Shown here: positions 46,023 through 55,108 of the stretch, in pieces
Layout of the letters: each line of letters opens with the position of its first letter
How positions within the stretch are numbered: position 1 is the stretch's first letter
Assembly: GCA_034376725.1 (NCBI GenBank)
Contig: JAXMJH010000009.1
Coordinates: 22,631 to 86,630 of the forward strand
Direction of reading: 5' to 3'
Source of the DNA: UBA11164 sp034376725
GTDB lineage: Bacteria; Pseudomonadota; Gammaproteobacteria; Xanthomonadales; Xanthomonadaceae
DNA: 64,000 bases
Translations under genes and position numbers: made by a program
Notes under the pieces: model-generated
Database searches by the model: none
Seen by the model: only the letters and a program-made list of their open reading frames with translations
What the model was told of the DNA's origin: nothing

Positions 46023-47057
46023 ATGTATGCGCTGGCAAAGCCGTTTCTGTTCCGTCTCGACGCCGAACGCGCCCACGACCTCGGATTGCGCGCCATTGAA
46101 CTGGCCTACCGCAGCGGCCTGAATCCGCTGCTGGCCCGCCCTCCTGCTCCCTTGCCGACCCGCGCCTTCGGGCTGGAATTTCCCAATCCGGTCGGCCTGG
46201 CAGCGGGCCTGGACAAGAACGGCGAACACATCGATGCATTGCTGGCGCTGGGCTTTGGTTTCATCGAGATCGGCACGGTCACCCCGCGCCCGCAATTGGG
46301 CAATCCCAAGCCACGCATGTTCCGACTGCCGCGACATCAGGCGGTGATCAACCGGCTCGGCTTCAACAATCGCGGCGTAGCGGCGCTGATGGACAATCTG
46401 GGTCGGGCCCGCCGGCGCGGCATCGTCGGCGTCAACATCGGGAAGAACAAGGACACTCCGAACGAGCGTGCCGTATACGATTATCTTTACTGCATGGAGC
46501 GCGCTTACGCCGAAGCGGATTATCTCAGCGTCAATATCTCCTCGCCGAATACCGAAGGGTTGCGCGAGCTGCAACAGGCTGCCGCGTTGAGTAAATTGCT
46601 GGACACGCTGCGCAATTCCCAGGAATACCTTGCTGGCCGGCACGGCCGACGCACACCGATGCTGATCAAGATCGCACCCGACCTGTCCGAAGCCGAGATC
46701 GACCTGATGGCCCAGATCCTTGGCGAGGCGAAGGTCGACGGGGTGATTGCCACCAACACCACGATCGACCGGGTGATGATCAAGAGCGACCCGCTGGCGA
46801 TACAGGCCGGCGGCCTGTCCGGGGCGCCGCTGTATGCCCGCTCGACGGCTGTCCTTCGTCGGTTGCGCAGCCGGCTGCCCGAATCGATCCCGATCATCGG
46901 GGTGGGCGGCATCCTGTCGGGCGCGGATGCGGCCGGGAAGCTGGCGGCGGGCGCGGGGCTGGTGCAGTTCTACACCGGCCTGGTCTATCGCGGGCCTTCG
47001 CTGATCGGCGAAGCGGTCGAAGCCATCCGGCGCCGACGGGAAGCGCCAAGCCGATGA
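46023..47057 (+). CDS. pyrD: Dihydroorotate dehydrogenase (quinone), class 2
   Basis: Membrane-associated FMN enzyme that oxidises dihydroorotate to orotate with quinone, step four of pyrimidine synthesis. 344 residues from the ATG at 46023 with GGAGG upstream. The N-terminal helices (MYALAKPFLFRLDAERAHDL) form the quinone tunnel that marks class 2. FNPVGLAAGLDKNGE and INRLGFNNRG are FMN/substrate loops, and VNISSPNT contains the catalytic Ser (about 174). ATNTT and GVGGI are also typical. The stop overlaps the murB start by 4 bp. Confidence 0.96.
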   Translation: MYALAKPFLFRLDAERAHDLGLRAIELAYRSGLNPLLARPPAPLPTRAFGLEFPNPVGLAAGLDKNGEHIDALLALGFGFIEIGTVTPRPQLGNPKPRMFRLPRHQAVINRLGFNNRGVAALMDNLGRARRRGIVGVNIGKNKDTPNERAVYDYLYCMERAYAEADYLSVNISSPNTEGLRELQQAAALSKLLDTLRNSQEYLAGRHGRRTPMLIKIAPDLSEAEIDLMAQILGEAKVDGVIATNTTIDRVMIKSDPLAIQAGGLSGAPLYARSTAVLRRLRSRLPESIPIIGVGGILSGADAAGKLAAGAGLVQFYTGLVYRGPSLIGEAVEAIRRRREAPSR

Positions 47058-48115
47058 GCGGATACACGCTGATCGAAAACGCCAGCCTGGCCGGTCGCAA
47101 CACGTTCCGGGTGCCGGCCCGGGCGGCGCTGCTCGCCGATGTCAGGAATCCCGATTCGCTGGCCGAGCTGATGTCGTTCCCACTCATCCGGCAGAGCGAG
47201 GTGCTGGTGCTCGGCCAAGGCAGCAACCTGCTGCTGGCCGGGGATTTTCCCGGTCTGGTGGTCTGTCTGGCCAGCCACGGGATTCGGGTTCTGGAGGACG
47301 ACGGCGAATCGGCGCTGGTGCGGGCCGAGGCCGGCGCCACCTGGAACGATCTGGTCGACTGGAGTCTGGCGCACGGCTTCATCGGCCTGGAAAACATGGC
47401 GCTGATCCCCGGCAGCGTCGGCGCCGCGCCGATCCAGAATATCGGCGCCTACGGCGCTGAAGCAGCAGAGTTCATTGTCTCGGTCGAGGCCTTCGACCGC
47501 AGCACCCTCGGGCTGCGCCACCTCGCAGCAGCCGAATGCGCATTCGGATACCGCGACAGCCTGTTCAAGCGCGAGCCCGACCGCTGGATCATCACCGGGG
47601 TCGAACTGCGGCTGTCGCGTCAGAGCGCATTGCGCCTGGAGTATGCCGGCATTCGCGAAGAGCTGACCGCGATGGGCGTCGACCAGCCCCGCGCGGTCCA
47701 TGTCGCCGAGGCGGTCAGCCGGGTGCGGACCCGCAAGCTGCCCAATCCGGCGCTGCTCGGCAATGCCGGAAGTTTTTTCAAGAACCCGCTGGTCGGCCGC
47801 GAACGCGCCGACGCACTCAGTCGCGAGCACCCCGGCCTGCCGGTGTTTCCCGGCACCGACCAGAGCAGCCGCAAGCTGTCGGCCGCCTGGCTGATCGAAA
47901 CCAGCGGCTGGAAGGGTCACCGGGACGGCGATGCCGGCGTGTCCGAGCGGCACGCACTGGTACTCGTCAACCACGGCGCGGCCACCGGCGAGCAGATTCT
48001 GGGGCTGGCAGCGCGCATCTGTGAGTCGGTGACGGCCCGATTCGGCGTCGAGCTGGAGCCCGAGCCGCGCATCATCGGGGCATCCTTCCCCGGCTCGGTC
48101 GTCAGCGCGGCATGA
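47054..48115 (+). CDS. murB: UDP-N-acetylenolpyruvoylglucosamine reductase
   Basis: FAD enzyme that reduces enolpyruvyl-UDP-GlcNAc to UDP-MurNAc in peptidoglycan synthesis. 353 residues, type I (E. coli-like). The FAD site includes VLGQGSNLL and IPGSVGAAPIQNIGAYG, the type I loop FGYRDSLFK is present, and the proton donor is Ser240 in GNAGSFFKNP, with a conserved Glu-containing C-terminal domain (PEPRIIG). Translationally coupled to pyrD through ATGA. Confidence 0.95.
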   Translation: MSGYTLIENASLAGRNTFRVPARAALLADVRNPDSLAELMSFPLIRQSEVLVLGQGSNLLLAGDFPGLVVCLASHGIRVLEDDGESALVRAEAGATWNDLVDWSLAHGFIGLENMALIPGSVGAAPIQNIGAYGAEAAEFIVSVEAFDRSTLGLRHLAAAECAFGYRDSLFKREPDRWIITGVELRLSRQSALRLEYAGIREELTAMGVDQPRAVHVAEAVSRVRTRKLPNPALLGNAGSFFKNPLVGRERADALSREHPGLPVFPGTDQSSRKLSAAWLIETSGWKGHRDGDAGVSERHALVLVNHGAATGEQILGLAARICESVTARFGVELEPEPRIIGASFPGSVVSAA

Positions 48116-48169
48116 GCGCCCCACACCAGACCGACGCCGAACCCCCGACCGGCCAACGGCGCGGCCAGA

Positions 48170-49096
48170 GTGGCGATGATGCCCGATAGCGCCGAGCGCG
48201 ATCTGTGGCGGGCGATCACGCTGATGCTGGCCAGTGCGGTGCTGTTCGGCGCCATGGCAGTGGTCATTCGGCTGGCGTCGAAGCAACTGCATCCGTTCGA
48301 GATCGCCTTCTTCCGCAATCTGTTCGGGTTCATGTTCGCCCTGCCGCTGCTCTGGCGCCACGGAATCGGCGTATTGCGCACGCAAAAGCTGCCGCTCTAC
48401 CTGATGCGCTGTTCGATCGGCATCGTGTCGATGATGGCCGGCTTCTGGGCGATCGTGAATCTGCCGCTGGCGCAGGCCATCTCGCTGTCCTATTCGACGC
48501 CGCTGTTCGTCACCATCGGCGCCGTCCTGGTGCTGGGCGAGGTGGTGCGGGCGCGGCGCTGGACGGCGGTGATCATCGGCTTCATCGGTGTGCTGGTGAT
48601 CATCCGGCCGGGCGGCGACAGCTTCACTGCCGCCAGCCTGATTGCCCTGCTGGCGGCAGCGATGAGCGCGATCGTGGCAATCAGCATCAAGTTTCTCTCG
48701 CGCACCGAGCACCCCGATGCCATCGTGCTGTACACCAGCATGCTGTGGATTCCGATGTCGCTGATTCCGGCCTGGTTCGTCTGGCAGATGCCGGTCGGCA
48801 TCACCTGGCTGTGGATCGTGCTGGCCGGTTTCTTCGGCACCGCCGGTCACATGTGCTGGACTCGCAGCCTGAAGCTGGGCGATGCCTCGATGCTGGCGCC
48901 GATCAGCTTCATGCAGTTGCCGGTGGTCGCGGTCGCCGGCTACCTGTTGTTCGACGAGAGCATCGGCCGCTGGACCTTGCTGGGTGCCGCGATCATCTTC
49001 GCCGCCAACTTCTACATCGCCCGGCGCGAGGCGCAACTGGCCCGACGCGCGGTGACCGATCCCGACATTCACGCCGAGACCGGTCACCCACGCTGA
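48170..49096 (+). CDS. EamA-family (DMT) permease
   Basis: Inner-membrane drug/metabolite transporter of about 308 residues with ten predicted helices in two EamA halves (first half LMLASAVLFGAMAVVIRLAS, ending in GFIGVLVIIRPGG; second half beginning ASLIALLAAAMSAIVAISIK). The substrate is not predictable. The longest frame starts at a GTG (48170); ATG codons at 48176 and 48179 are alternatives. It is 54 bp after murB in the same direction and convergent with the HypX gene. Confidence 0.85.
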   Translation: MAMMPDSAERDLWRAITLMLASAVLFGAMAVVIRLASKQLHPFEIAFFRNLFGFMFALPLLWRHGIGVLRTQKLPLYLMRCSIGIVSMMAGFWAIVNLPLAQAISLSYSTPLFVTIGAVLVLGEVVRARRWTAVIIGFIGVLVIIRPGGDSFTAASLIALLAAAMSAIVAISIKFLSRTEHPDAIVLYTSMLWIPMSLIPAWFVWQMPVGITWLWIVLAGFFGTAGHMCWTRSLKLGDASMLAPISFMQLPVVAVAGYLLFDESIGRWTLLGAAIIFAANFYIARREAQLARRAVTDPDIHAETGHPR

Positions 49097-49119
49097 TCGG
49101 CACGGCCAACCGACTCCGA

Positions 49120-50844
49120 TCAGGCTGCGTGGGTCCTGGGCAGTTGCGCGATCGGATGGATAAGGCGCGCCGGCGTCCGGCAAGCCGGCAGTTTGCGCAC
49201 AAAGTTGGACCGGGCAACGTGGTAGTCGGACCCAGGGTCGAGAAACGACTCCCCGGAACGCTTCAGTTCGTCGGCCCGATACGCTGCCAGCGGTCGCCTG
49301 GCCTCATCGCGCTCGCGCCGTCGTCGCTTCTCGACCAACCTTCGGTCGAAATCGGCCGACTCCACCGCCGCACGCATCAGGCGATGCACCTGACTGTGAA
49401 ACGTGTCGTCCGCGGAGTGAACCAGCAACTGGTCGACCAGCCCGATGGCCAATGCATCGCGATCGAGTACTGGCAGGCAGTTGCCGGTCAGCGCCAGAGC
49501 GACCTCATTGCCCACGCGACGCGGCAGCAGGTAGGTCCAGTACTCCGAGCCGAACAAGCCGCCCATCGAGCGATAGTGCGGATTGAGCACCACGCCATCA
49601 CGGATGAACACCTCGTCGGCAGCCAGCGCCAGCACAACGCCTCCGGCTCCGGCGCTGCCGTGCACTGAGGACACCACCCAATGCGAGTCGGTGTTGAGAA
49701 TCTCCAGCACCAGATCGTCCATGGCTTCCAGATTACGCATGGACTCGCGGCCCGGATCGTCCGAAGCTTCGATCACATTCAGATGAATGCCGTTGGACCA
49801 GAACAGCCGACCGCCGGCCAGAACGATGGCGCGGGTGGGCCGCTGACGCGCCGCAATGAAGGCCTGGCGCAGCCGCTGACACTGCTCGGTGCTCATCGCG
49901 CCGTTGTAGAACTCGAAGAACAGATAGCCCACACCGTCGGACTCCTCGTACCAGATCTCCTTGAACGTGGCGTCGGCGCGGCCCGGCAGTTCGGGGCCAG
50001 GATCGTGGGCGATCGACTCGGCCAGCGGGCCAAGCGCCAGGGTCGCTGGCAGCTTGAACGACTCGTGCGGGCCTGTGCCGGCCCGACGCAGGTGGGAAAT
50101 CCAGACCGCGCCGTCGTGGGTCGCGCGACAGATCGCACCATTGCGCTGAGCGATCACCTGCCCCGCCGCCCCGCGCAGTTCGGACTCCGGATGGGCGCCG
50201 AACAGGAAGAATGGCTGGCCAAGCACTTCGTCCAATACGCCTGGCTGGCCATCGGAAGCGCGAATCTTGCGCAGCACGGTCTCGGCGCTGTCCGCCTGCC
50301 AGTCGATCCGGCGATGAATCTGTTTCATCGGGTCGCGCCAACGCCCGCGGACCGCCGGATTGTTGTAGTCGAGCGGCACCGGCGCGACGCCATCGCGAAA
50401 CTTGCCGACCGCCTCCACCACCGCTTCGACAGCGAGCGCGCTGACTTCCTCGCGATACATGCTGCGCTTGGTGGTTGGCCGGGCGGGGAATTCGCGGGTG
50501 GCCCAGATCGGACCGGCATCCATCTCGTCATCGGCCTGCAGCACCGTCACGCCCCAGGTCGGCTGCTGATCGAGGATCGCCCAATCCAGAGAGCTGGGGC
50601 CTCGATCGCCGACGATGCCGGGATGCACGATCAGAGTGGTGATGGACTTCCAAATCGGGTCCGGCACCCGCTTGGTCAGCATCGGACAAACAATCAGATC
50701 GGGCTCGAATCGTGCCGTCGATTCGACCATCTCCGCGTCGCTGACCGCCAGACAGACCGATACCTCGTTGCCCGTACCCTGCAACTCGACATGCACACGC
50801 TGGGTCAGGCTGTTGTATGAAGAACTGATCAGTAGAATACGCAT
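49120..50844 (-). CDS. hypX: HypX/HoxX-like CO-forming hydrogenase maturation protein
   Basis: 574 residues, family length. The N-terminal half is a formyl-tetrahydrofolate hydrolase/transferase domain with the active-site LIVHPGIVGDRGPSSLDWAI (His74) and the later acidic residue in DEMDAGPIWA. The C-terminal half is an enoyl-CoA hydratase/isomerase fold with the HypX signatures SNGIHLNVIEA, GSAGAGGVVLALAADEV and GLFGSEYWTYLLPRRVG. Known HypX proteins convert a formyl group, via formyl-CoA, to CO for the active site of oxygen-tolerant [NiFe] hydrogenases. AAGGAGG precedes the chosen ATG (50842-50844). No hydrogenase or hyp gene is in the window, so its context is unusual. Confidence 0.87.
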   Translation of the reverse strand: MRILLISSSYNSLTQRVHVELQGTGNEVSVCLAVSDAEMVESTARFEPDLIVCPMLTKRVPDPIWKSITTLIVHPGIVGDRGPSSLDWAILDQQPTWGVTVLQADDEMDAGPIWATREFPARPTTKRSMYREEVSALAVEAVVEAVGKFRDGVAPVPLDYNNPAVRGRWRDPMKQIHRRIDWQADSAETVLRKIRASDGQPGVLDEVLGQPFFLFGAHPESELRGAAGQVIAQRNGAICRATHDGAVWISHLRRAGTGPHESFKLPATLALGPLAESIAHDPGPELPGRADATFKEIWYEESDGVGYLFFEFYNGAMSTEQCQRLRQAFIAARQRPTRAIVLAGGRLFWSNGIHLNVIEASDDPGRESMRNLEAMDDLVLEILNTDSHWVVSSVHGSAGAGGVVLALAADEVFIRDGVVLNPHYRSMGGLFGSEYWTYLLPRRVGNEVALALTGNCLPVLDRDALAIGLVDQLLVHSADDTFHSQVHRLMRAAVESADFDRRLVEKRRRRERDEARRPLAAYRADELKRSGESFLDPGSDYHVARSNFVRKLPACRTPARLIHPIAQLPRTHAA

Positions 50845-51268
50845 CCGTGCCTCCTTGGTTCGGTTGAAACCGGGGGTTGAACCGCTGGCATTCAGCGGTC
50901 GGTCGGCTCGAAAAAACCGCCTGTCGGCCCCATCGGCCAGCAACTTGTCGGCATTCCGTGCCTACCGGAGTCAATTGACCCGATTCGCCGCCGGTAGTTC
51001 GCCGCGATCTGTGCGCTTGGTTACACATTCGAAACATTGCTGCCACTTCGCCATCGTCCGACCCGTGCAGTTCCATCCCAATGACGCGCGCATGCCGACA
51101 ACGCGCTGTACCCGGCAAGACGATCGGGGGCGATCAGACCTGGCGGGACAACCTGGCCGGCTGCGGCAAACATCCTGATGATCCGACCCGACCGGTCGCA
51201 GACCGGGTCTCAGCGAGGGCGCTGAACAGAGATAAGCGGGCCGTCAGTGCGCGCCAAAGCCGCCGCAT
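50845..51268. other. Gene-free gap between hypX and the PilZ-like gene
   Basis: 424 bp. Open frames here are short and do not match families. A palindrome GTCAATTGAC lies at 50970-50979, about 125 bp upstream of hypX, without a convincing -10 behind it. I see no RNA gene and no clear terminator for the gene that ends at 51269 or promoter for hypX. Confidence 0.6.
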
Positions 51269-52939
51269 TCAGCCGGATGGGCCGCTCTCGGCATCTCCCT
51301 CGACGGACTGCGCAGCGCACAGCAGCTGGTATTCGCCTGCATTCGACCACGGCTTCAGGCCGGTAAATGTGTCCGCTCGATCAGTCGCGTCCGGATCGGA
51401 CTCCCGCGTCGGGTCACGGATCACATCGACCCGAACCTGCGTCATTTCGGTGTCGTTGGCGGCAACAAAACAGCGCCGGCCGCTGCCATCGAGGCGGTCC
51501 AGTTCGATGGCCCGAACCAGCGGTCGCAGATGTCCGTCGGTGACGGTCGCGCGCAGCCCCACCGCCCTGGCTCGCCGCGCCAGCAGCTCCACGCCAGCCA
51601 CCACCTGCACGTCATCGTCGGTGCGCAGCCAGCGGATCACGCCCACCATCCAGCTGCGTGCAGCGTCGCTGTCGCCTGGAAAGCTCACGCCGATCAGCTC
51701 ACCGACCCTCGCCCGCACCGGCAGGCTGGAAGGCCAGCTGAGCCGATAACCGCCAAGACTCTGGTCCAGCACCCTGGCCGGCAGCACCGGGACACGGGCC
51801 AGCTCGCCCGCCCCGTGAGTCCAGACGGCACGATCGGAAAATTGCGGCGCCGACGCCTCGCAGTGGCGCACGAATGACTCAAAATCCAGGCCACCGGCAA
51901 GAAAATAATGCAGGCTGCTCATACCGATCACGGCCTCGACCTGATGCCCGGCCGCCATGCGTCGATGATCACGGGCCGCCGCCTGCCCCAGCGAGCGCTC
52001 CAGACGGACCAGCGCTGCTCGACCGATTCGCGCGGTGATCCCTTTGTGCGGCGTCAAATCCACCGTTGCGGCATCGGACGCCGCCAGCACGATTTCGATT
52101 GCGGTAACCAGGGGAGCGATCGAAAGCCATCGGCCCGGGACGCCCTCGGCATCGGAGCCCGGCGGAAGATCGGCGTCATCGGGAACCAGGGCGCAAGCCT
52201 CGTCGGGCTGGCTGGAGACCAGCTCGCACAGCGGAGCATAGGCGGTGGCCACCTGGATGACCTCGACCTGCTCGGACTGCGCGAACGAATAGGGGTTGGC
52301 CAGCGCTGCCACCAGGGTCCGCACGTAGATGGTCCGCGGATCGATCCGGTTCCCTTGCTGCGCATCGTCGACCGGCCTGCGATCCAGGCCGACATGCTCA
52401 GCGAAGCCATACGCCCGGTGCAGTCCCTGCCAGATGCTGTGGGCAGGCTGGCGATACACCCGCCAGGCTTCCTCCAGTGCACGGGCGTAGTGCGCAAGCG
52501 ATCGCTGCAGCGCGCACGCCACCGCGCCGCCACCGAGCCACGGCACCCGCCCCTGCTTGCTGCACAGTTCGGCAGCGGCGCGCCGATAGCCGTGACCCAA
52601 CAACAGATGAAATGTTTCGGCCAGTTCGGCGGCCTTGGCGCGCGAGCCGGACAGGGGCAGCGATCCACCGACAAACTCACGCTCCAGGTGCGCCACCGCC
52701 TCCAGGACCGGCCCACGCAGCAGTTCGAGAATCTTGAGCCGACTCGCCGGCGCCAGCGGCACTCGCAGCAGGGCGTTGAGCATGTCGTGCAGGCGAACCT
52801 GGGTGAGTTGGGCATTGGCGCGCGGCAAGGCAAGCACCCACGCGCGCGCCGCGCGCTCATCGGCGAGCGGATTCACCAGCCCGTCGATGGCTTCGAGTCG
52901 GGGCAGCTCAGAAAAATTCGCGAACCGATCGGGCGACAT
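51269..52939 (-). CDS. PilZ-like-domain protein of unknown function
   Basis: 556 residues, cytoplasmic. The first 400 residues are helical, Ala/Leu/Arg-rich, with few recognisable motifs (RAKAAELAETFHLLLGHGYR, IDPRTIYVRTLVAALANPYS). The last 150 look like a PilZ/beta-barrel domain: PARVLDQSLGGYRLSWPSSL followed by RVGELIGVSFPGDSDAARSW and GVIRWLRTDDDVQVVAGVEL, a pattern seen in possible c-di-GMP receptors. The RxxxR plus D/NxSxxG pair is only partly kept (VLDQSLGG is present, the Arg motif is not clear). The start ATG is at 52937-52939. It is divergent from xseA. The function is not established. Confidence 0.62.
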   Translation of the reverse strand: MSPDRFANFSELPRLEAIDGLVNPLADERAARAWVLALPRANAQLTQVRLHDMLNALLRVPLAPASRLKILELLRGPVLEAVAHLEREFVGGSLPLSGSRAKAAELAETFHLLLGHGYRRAAAELCSKQGRVPWLGGGAVACALQRSLAHYARALEEAWRVYRQPAHSIWQGLHRAYGFAEHVGLDRRPVDDAQQGNRIDPRTIYVRTLVAALANPYSFAQSEQVEVIQVATAYAPLCELVSSQPDEACALVPDDADLPPGSDAEGVPGRWLSIAPLVTAIEIVLAASDAATVDLTPHKGITARIGRAALVRLERSLGQAAARDHRRMAAGHQVEAVIGMSSLHYFLAGGLDFESFVRHCEASAPQFSDRAVWTHGAGELARVPVLPARVLDQSLGGYRLSWPSSLPVRARVGELIGVSFPGDSDAARSWMVGVIRWLRTDDDVQVVAGVELLARRARAVGLRATVTDGHLRPLVRAIELDRLDGSGRRCFVAANDTEMTQVRVDVIRDPTRESDPDATDRADTFTGLKPWSNAGEYQLLCAAQSVEGDAESGPSG

Positions 52940-53004
52940 GACTACACTCTACGCAAGGAATCCGGTGGCCGGACAAGACGTTGTTTTGCCCGGTTCAGGT
53001 TGCC

Positions 53005-54399
53005 ATGACTGGACGCCTGCCGCATTCTGTATCGCATGCACGGTGCCCCCGCTTGAGTCAGTCCCCGCCGACCCGGAATGTGCTCACTCCGAGCCAGGTC
53101 AACAGCCTTGCCCGCAGTCTGCTGGAGGACAGCTTTCCGCAGATCTGGCTTGAGGGCGAGTTGGGCAACCTGTCGCGACCGGCATCCGGACACATCTACT
53201 TTACGTTGAAGGACGCCAACGCGCAGATTCGCTGCGCCCTGTTCAAGAGTCACGGAATGCGGCTGCCGTTCCGGCCAGAGCCCGGCCAGATGGTGCTGGT
53301 GCGCGGCCGCATCAGCCTCTACGAAGCGCGCGGCGACTATCAGCTGATTGCCGATCAAATGGAGCCAGCCGGCGATGGCGCGCTGCGTCGGGCGATGGAG
53401 CTGCTCAAGCAGAAGCTGGCCGCCGAAGGACTGTTCGAGTCGGCGACCAAACGCCCGCTTCCGCGCTTCCCGCGCCGACTGGCGCTGCTGACCTCGCCAT
53501 CGGGTGCGGCCGTGCGCGACGTCCTGCAGGTGCTGGCACGCCGGTTCCCGCTGACCGGCGTCGAGGTCATTGCCGTTCCAGTGCAGGGCGAGGGCGCCGC
53601 CGCGCGCATCATCGCGGCGCTGGAAAGCGTTTACGCCGCGGGCCGGCACGACCTGATCGTGCTGACCCGGGGCGGCGGATCGCTGGAGGACCTGTGGCCG
53701 TTCAACGATGAAGCCCTGGTCCGCGCCCTCGCCCGCTCGCCGGTGCCCACGGTGTCGGCCATCGGCCACGAAATCGACACCAGCCTCACCGACCTGGTCG
53801 CCGATGTTCGCGCCGCCACGCCGTCGGTGGCGGCCGAGTTGATCGTGCCCGACCAGCGCGCACTGATGCGCGAGCTGTCGCACCGTCGCCAGACCCTCGC
53901 GCGCTACTGGCAGCGCCGGCAGCGGGAGCAGACTCAGCGCCTGGACCAGGTCTGGCTGCGGCTCACCGCCCAGCAGCCGCAACGCCAACTTCAGCGCGCC
54001 CGCAGCCGAGCCGAACAGGCCAGGGAGCGACTGGCATCCGCCACAGCAGCCTCGCTTGGTCTGCGCCGCCAGAGGGTGGCCAACCTGCGGCGCCTGCTGC
54101 ACGGTCTTCAGCCAGCCCGACAGCTGGAGCGGCTGGCACGCGCACTGCCGCCGCTCGCAGTGCGCCAGCGCAACGCGCTCAGGTCGCGCCTGAGTCACGA
54201 CCGCCAGCGCTGCAACGGCCTGGGTCGGGCGCTGGCGGCGGTCAGCCCGCTGGCGACGCTGGATCGCGGCTACGCCATCGTCCAGCGTGCCGGAGACGGC
54301 GCCGTCGTGCGCCGGGCCGATCAGGTGCAGACCGGTGAGATCGTCCACGCCCGACTGGCCGATGGCCGCCTGAGGCTGGGGGTTCTGGATCCAGACTGA
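53005..54399 (+). CDS. xseA: Exodeoxyribonuclease VII large subunit
   Basis: Large subunit of the single-strand DNA exonuclease that works in mismatch and recombination repair with XseB. From the ATG at 53005 the product has 464 residues. The OB-fold N-terminal domain includes IWLEGELGNLSRPASGHIYF and the catalytic domain has LLTSPSGAAVRDVLQVLARR, VLTRGGGSLEDLWPFNDE and SAIGHEIDTSLTDLVADVRA, followed by a long helical Arg/Gln-rich region for XseB binding. The conserved part begins at LTPSQVNSLAR, so the exact start is uncertain and a downstream TTG is possible. xseB is not in the window. Confidence 0.93.
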   Translation: MTGRLPHSVSHARCPRLSQSPPTRNVLTPSQVNSLARSLLEDSFPQIWLEGELGNLSRPASGHIYFTLKDANAQIRCALFKSHGMRLPFRPEPGQMVLVRGRISLYEARGDYQLIADQMEPAGDGALRRAMELLKQKLAAEGLFESATKRPLPRFPRRLALLTSPSGAAVRDVLQVLARRFPLTGVEVIAVPVQGEGAAARIIAALESVYAAGRHDLIVLTRGGGSLEDLWPFNDEALVRALARSPVPTVSAIGHEIDTSLTDLVADVRAATPSVAAELIVPDQRALMRELSHRRQTLARYWQRRQREQTQRLDQVWLRLTAQQPQRQLQRARSRAEQARERLASATAASLGLRRQRVANLRRLLHGLQPARQLERLARALPPLAVRQRNALRSRLSHDRQRCNGLGRALAAVSPLATLDRGYAIVQRAGDGAVVRRADQVQTGEIVHARLADGRLRLGVLDPD

Positions 54400-54559
54400 A
54401 CGACGCAGCCTGCGGTCGACCCCGCCCGCCGCGATCGCGCGTACACGGATTGGACGAAGCCGGAGATCCCGGCAGCCGGGGCCGGTCAGGACACACATGG
54501 ATCGAATCGAAATCAGCGCATCTCGTCCGATTGCCGCCGCCGCGCTAAAGTGGCCGGCG

Positions 54560-55108
54560 ATGGATGACGAAATCAGCGACGAGTCGCTCATGCAGGCCTT
54601 TGCCGACGGCCAGGCCTACGCCTTCGAGACCCTGTACGCCCGCCACCGGGGCGGCCTGTTTCGTTTCCTCCAGCGCCAGCTCAAGCAGACCGCGCTGACC
54701 GAGGAACTGTTTCAGGACGTGTGGCAACGGGTGATCGCGGCGCGTTCCCGCTACCGTCCCGAGGCCCGGTTCAGCACCTGGCTCTATGCCATCGCCCACA
54801 ACCGGCTGAACGATCACTGGCGCGCACAACGCCACCGCCCCGAGCCGCCGGCCGACGCCGATCTTCGGCTGGCCAACGCCCGGTCGCCCGACGATCCCGA
54901 GCGCAACCTGTCCAGCTTCGAACAGCGGCGCAGGTTGCAGCTCGCCATCGAGGCACTGCCGCCGGAACAGCGCGAAGTGCTGATCCTTCGGTTGGAACAA
55001 TGCCTGTCGATGGAGGAAATCGCCGCCATCACCGGCGCCGGTCGGGAAACCGTCAAATCCCGTCTGCGCTATGCGATGGACAAACTGCGTGAGAGATTGC
55101 AGCCATGA
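54560..55108 (+). CDS. ECF-type RNA polymerase sigma factor
   Basis: 182 residues from the ATG at 54560 (MDDEISDESLMQAFADGQAY). Region 2 (about 10-78) has YARHRGGLFRFLQRQLKQTA, ELFQDVWQRVI and FSTWLYAIAHNRLNDHWR; region 4 (about 125-175) has LPPEQREVLILRLEQCLSME and a helix-turn-helix EEIAAITGAGRETVKSRLRY. There is no region 3, as in ECF sigmas. An ATG at 54497 with AGGA 6 nt upstream would add 21 residues and is possible. The stop overlaps the next gene by 4 bp, so the two proteins are made together. Confidence 0.92.
   Translation: MDDEISDESLMQAFADGQAYAFETLYARHRGGLFRFLQRQLKQTALTEELFQDVWQRVIAARSRYRPEARFSTWLYAIAHNRLNDHWRAQRHRPEPPADADLRLANARSPDDPERNLSSFEQRRRLQLAIEALPPEQREVLILRLEQCLSMEEIAAITGAGRETVKSRLRYAMDKLRERLQP

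Noticed and set aside
50970..50979. GTCAATTGAC palindrome as the hypX promoter operator
   Set aside because: No -10 element is found at a workable distance, and the site is about 125 bp from the start; kept only as an observation in the gap entry.
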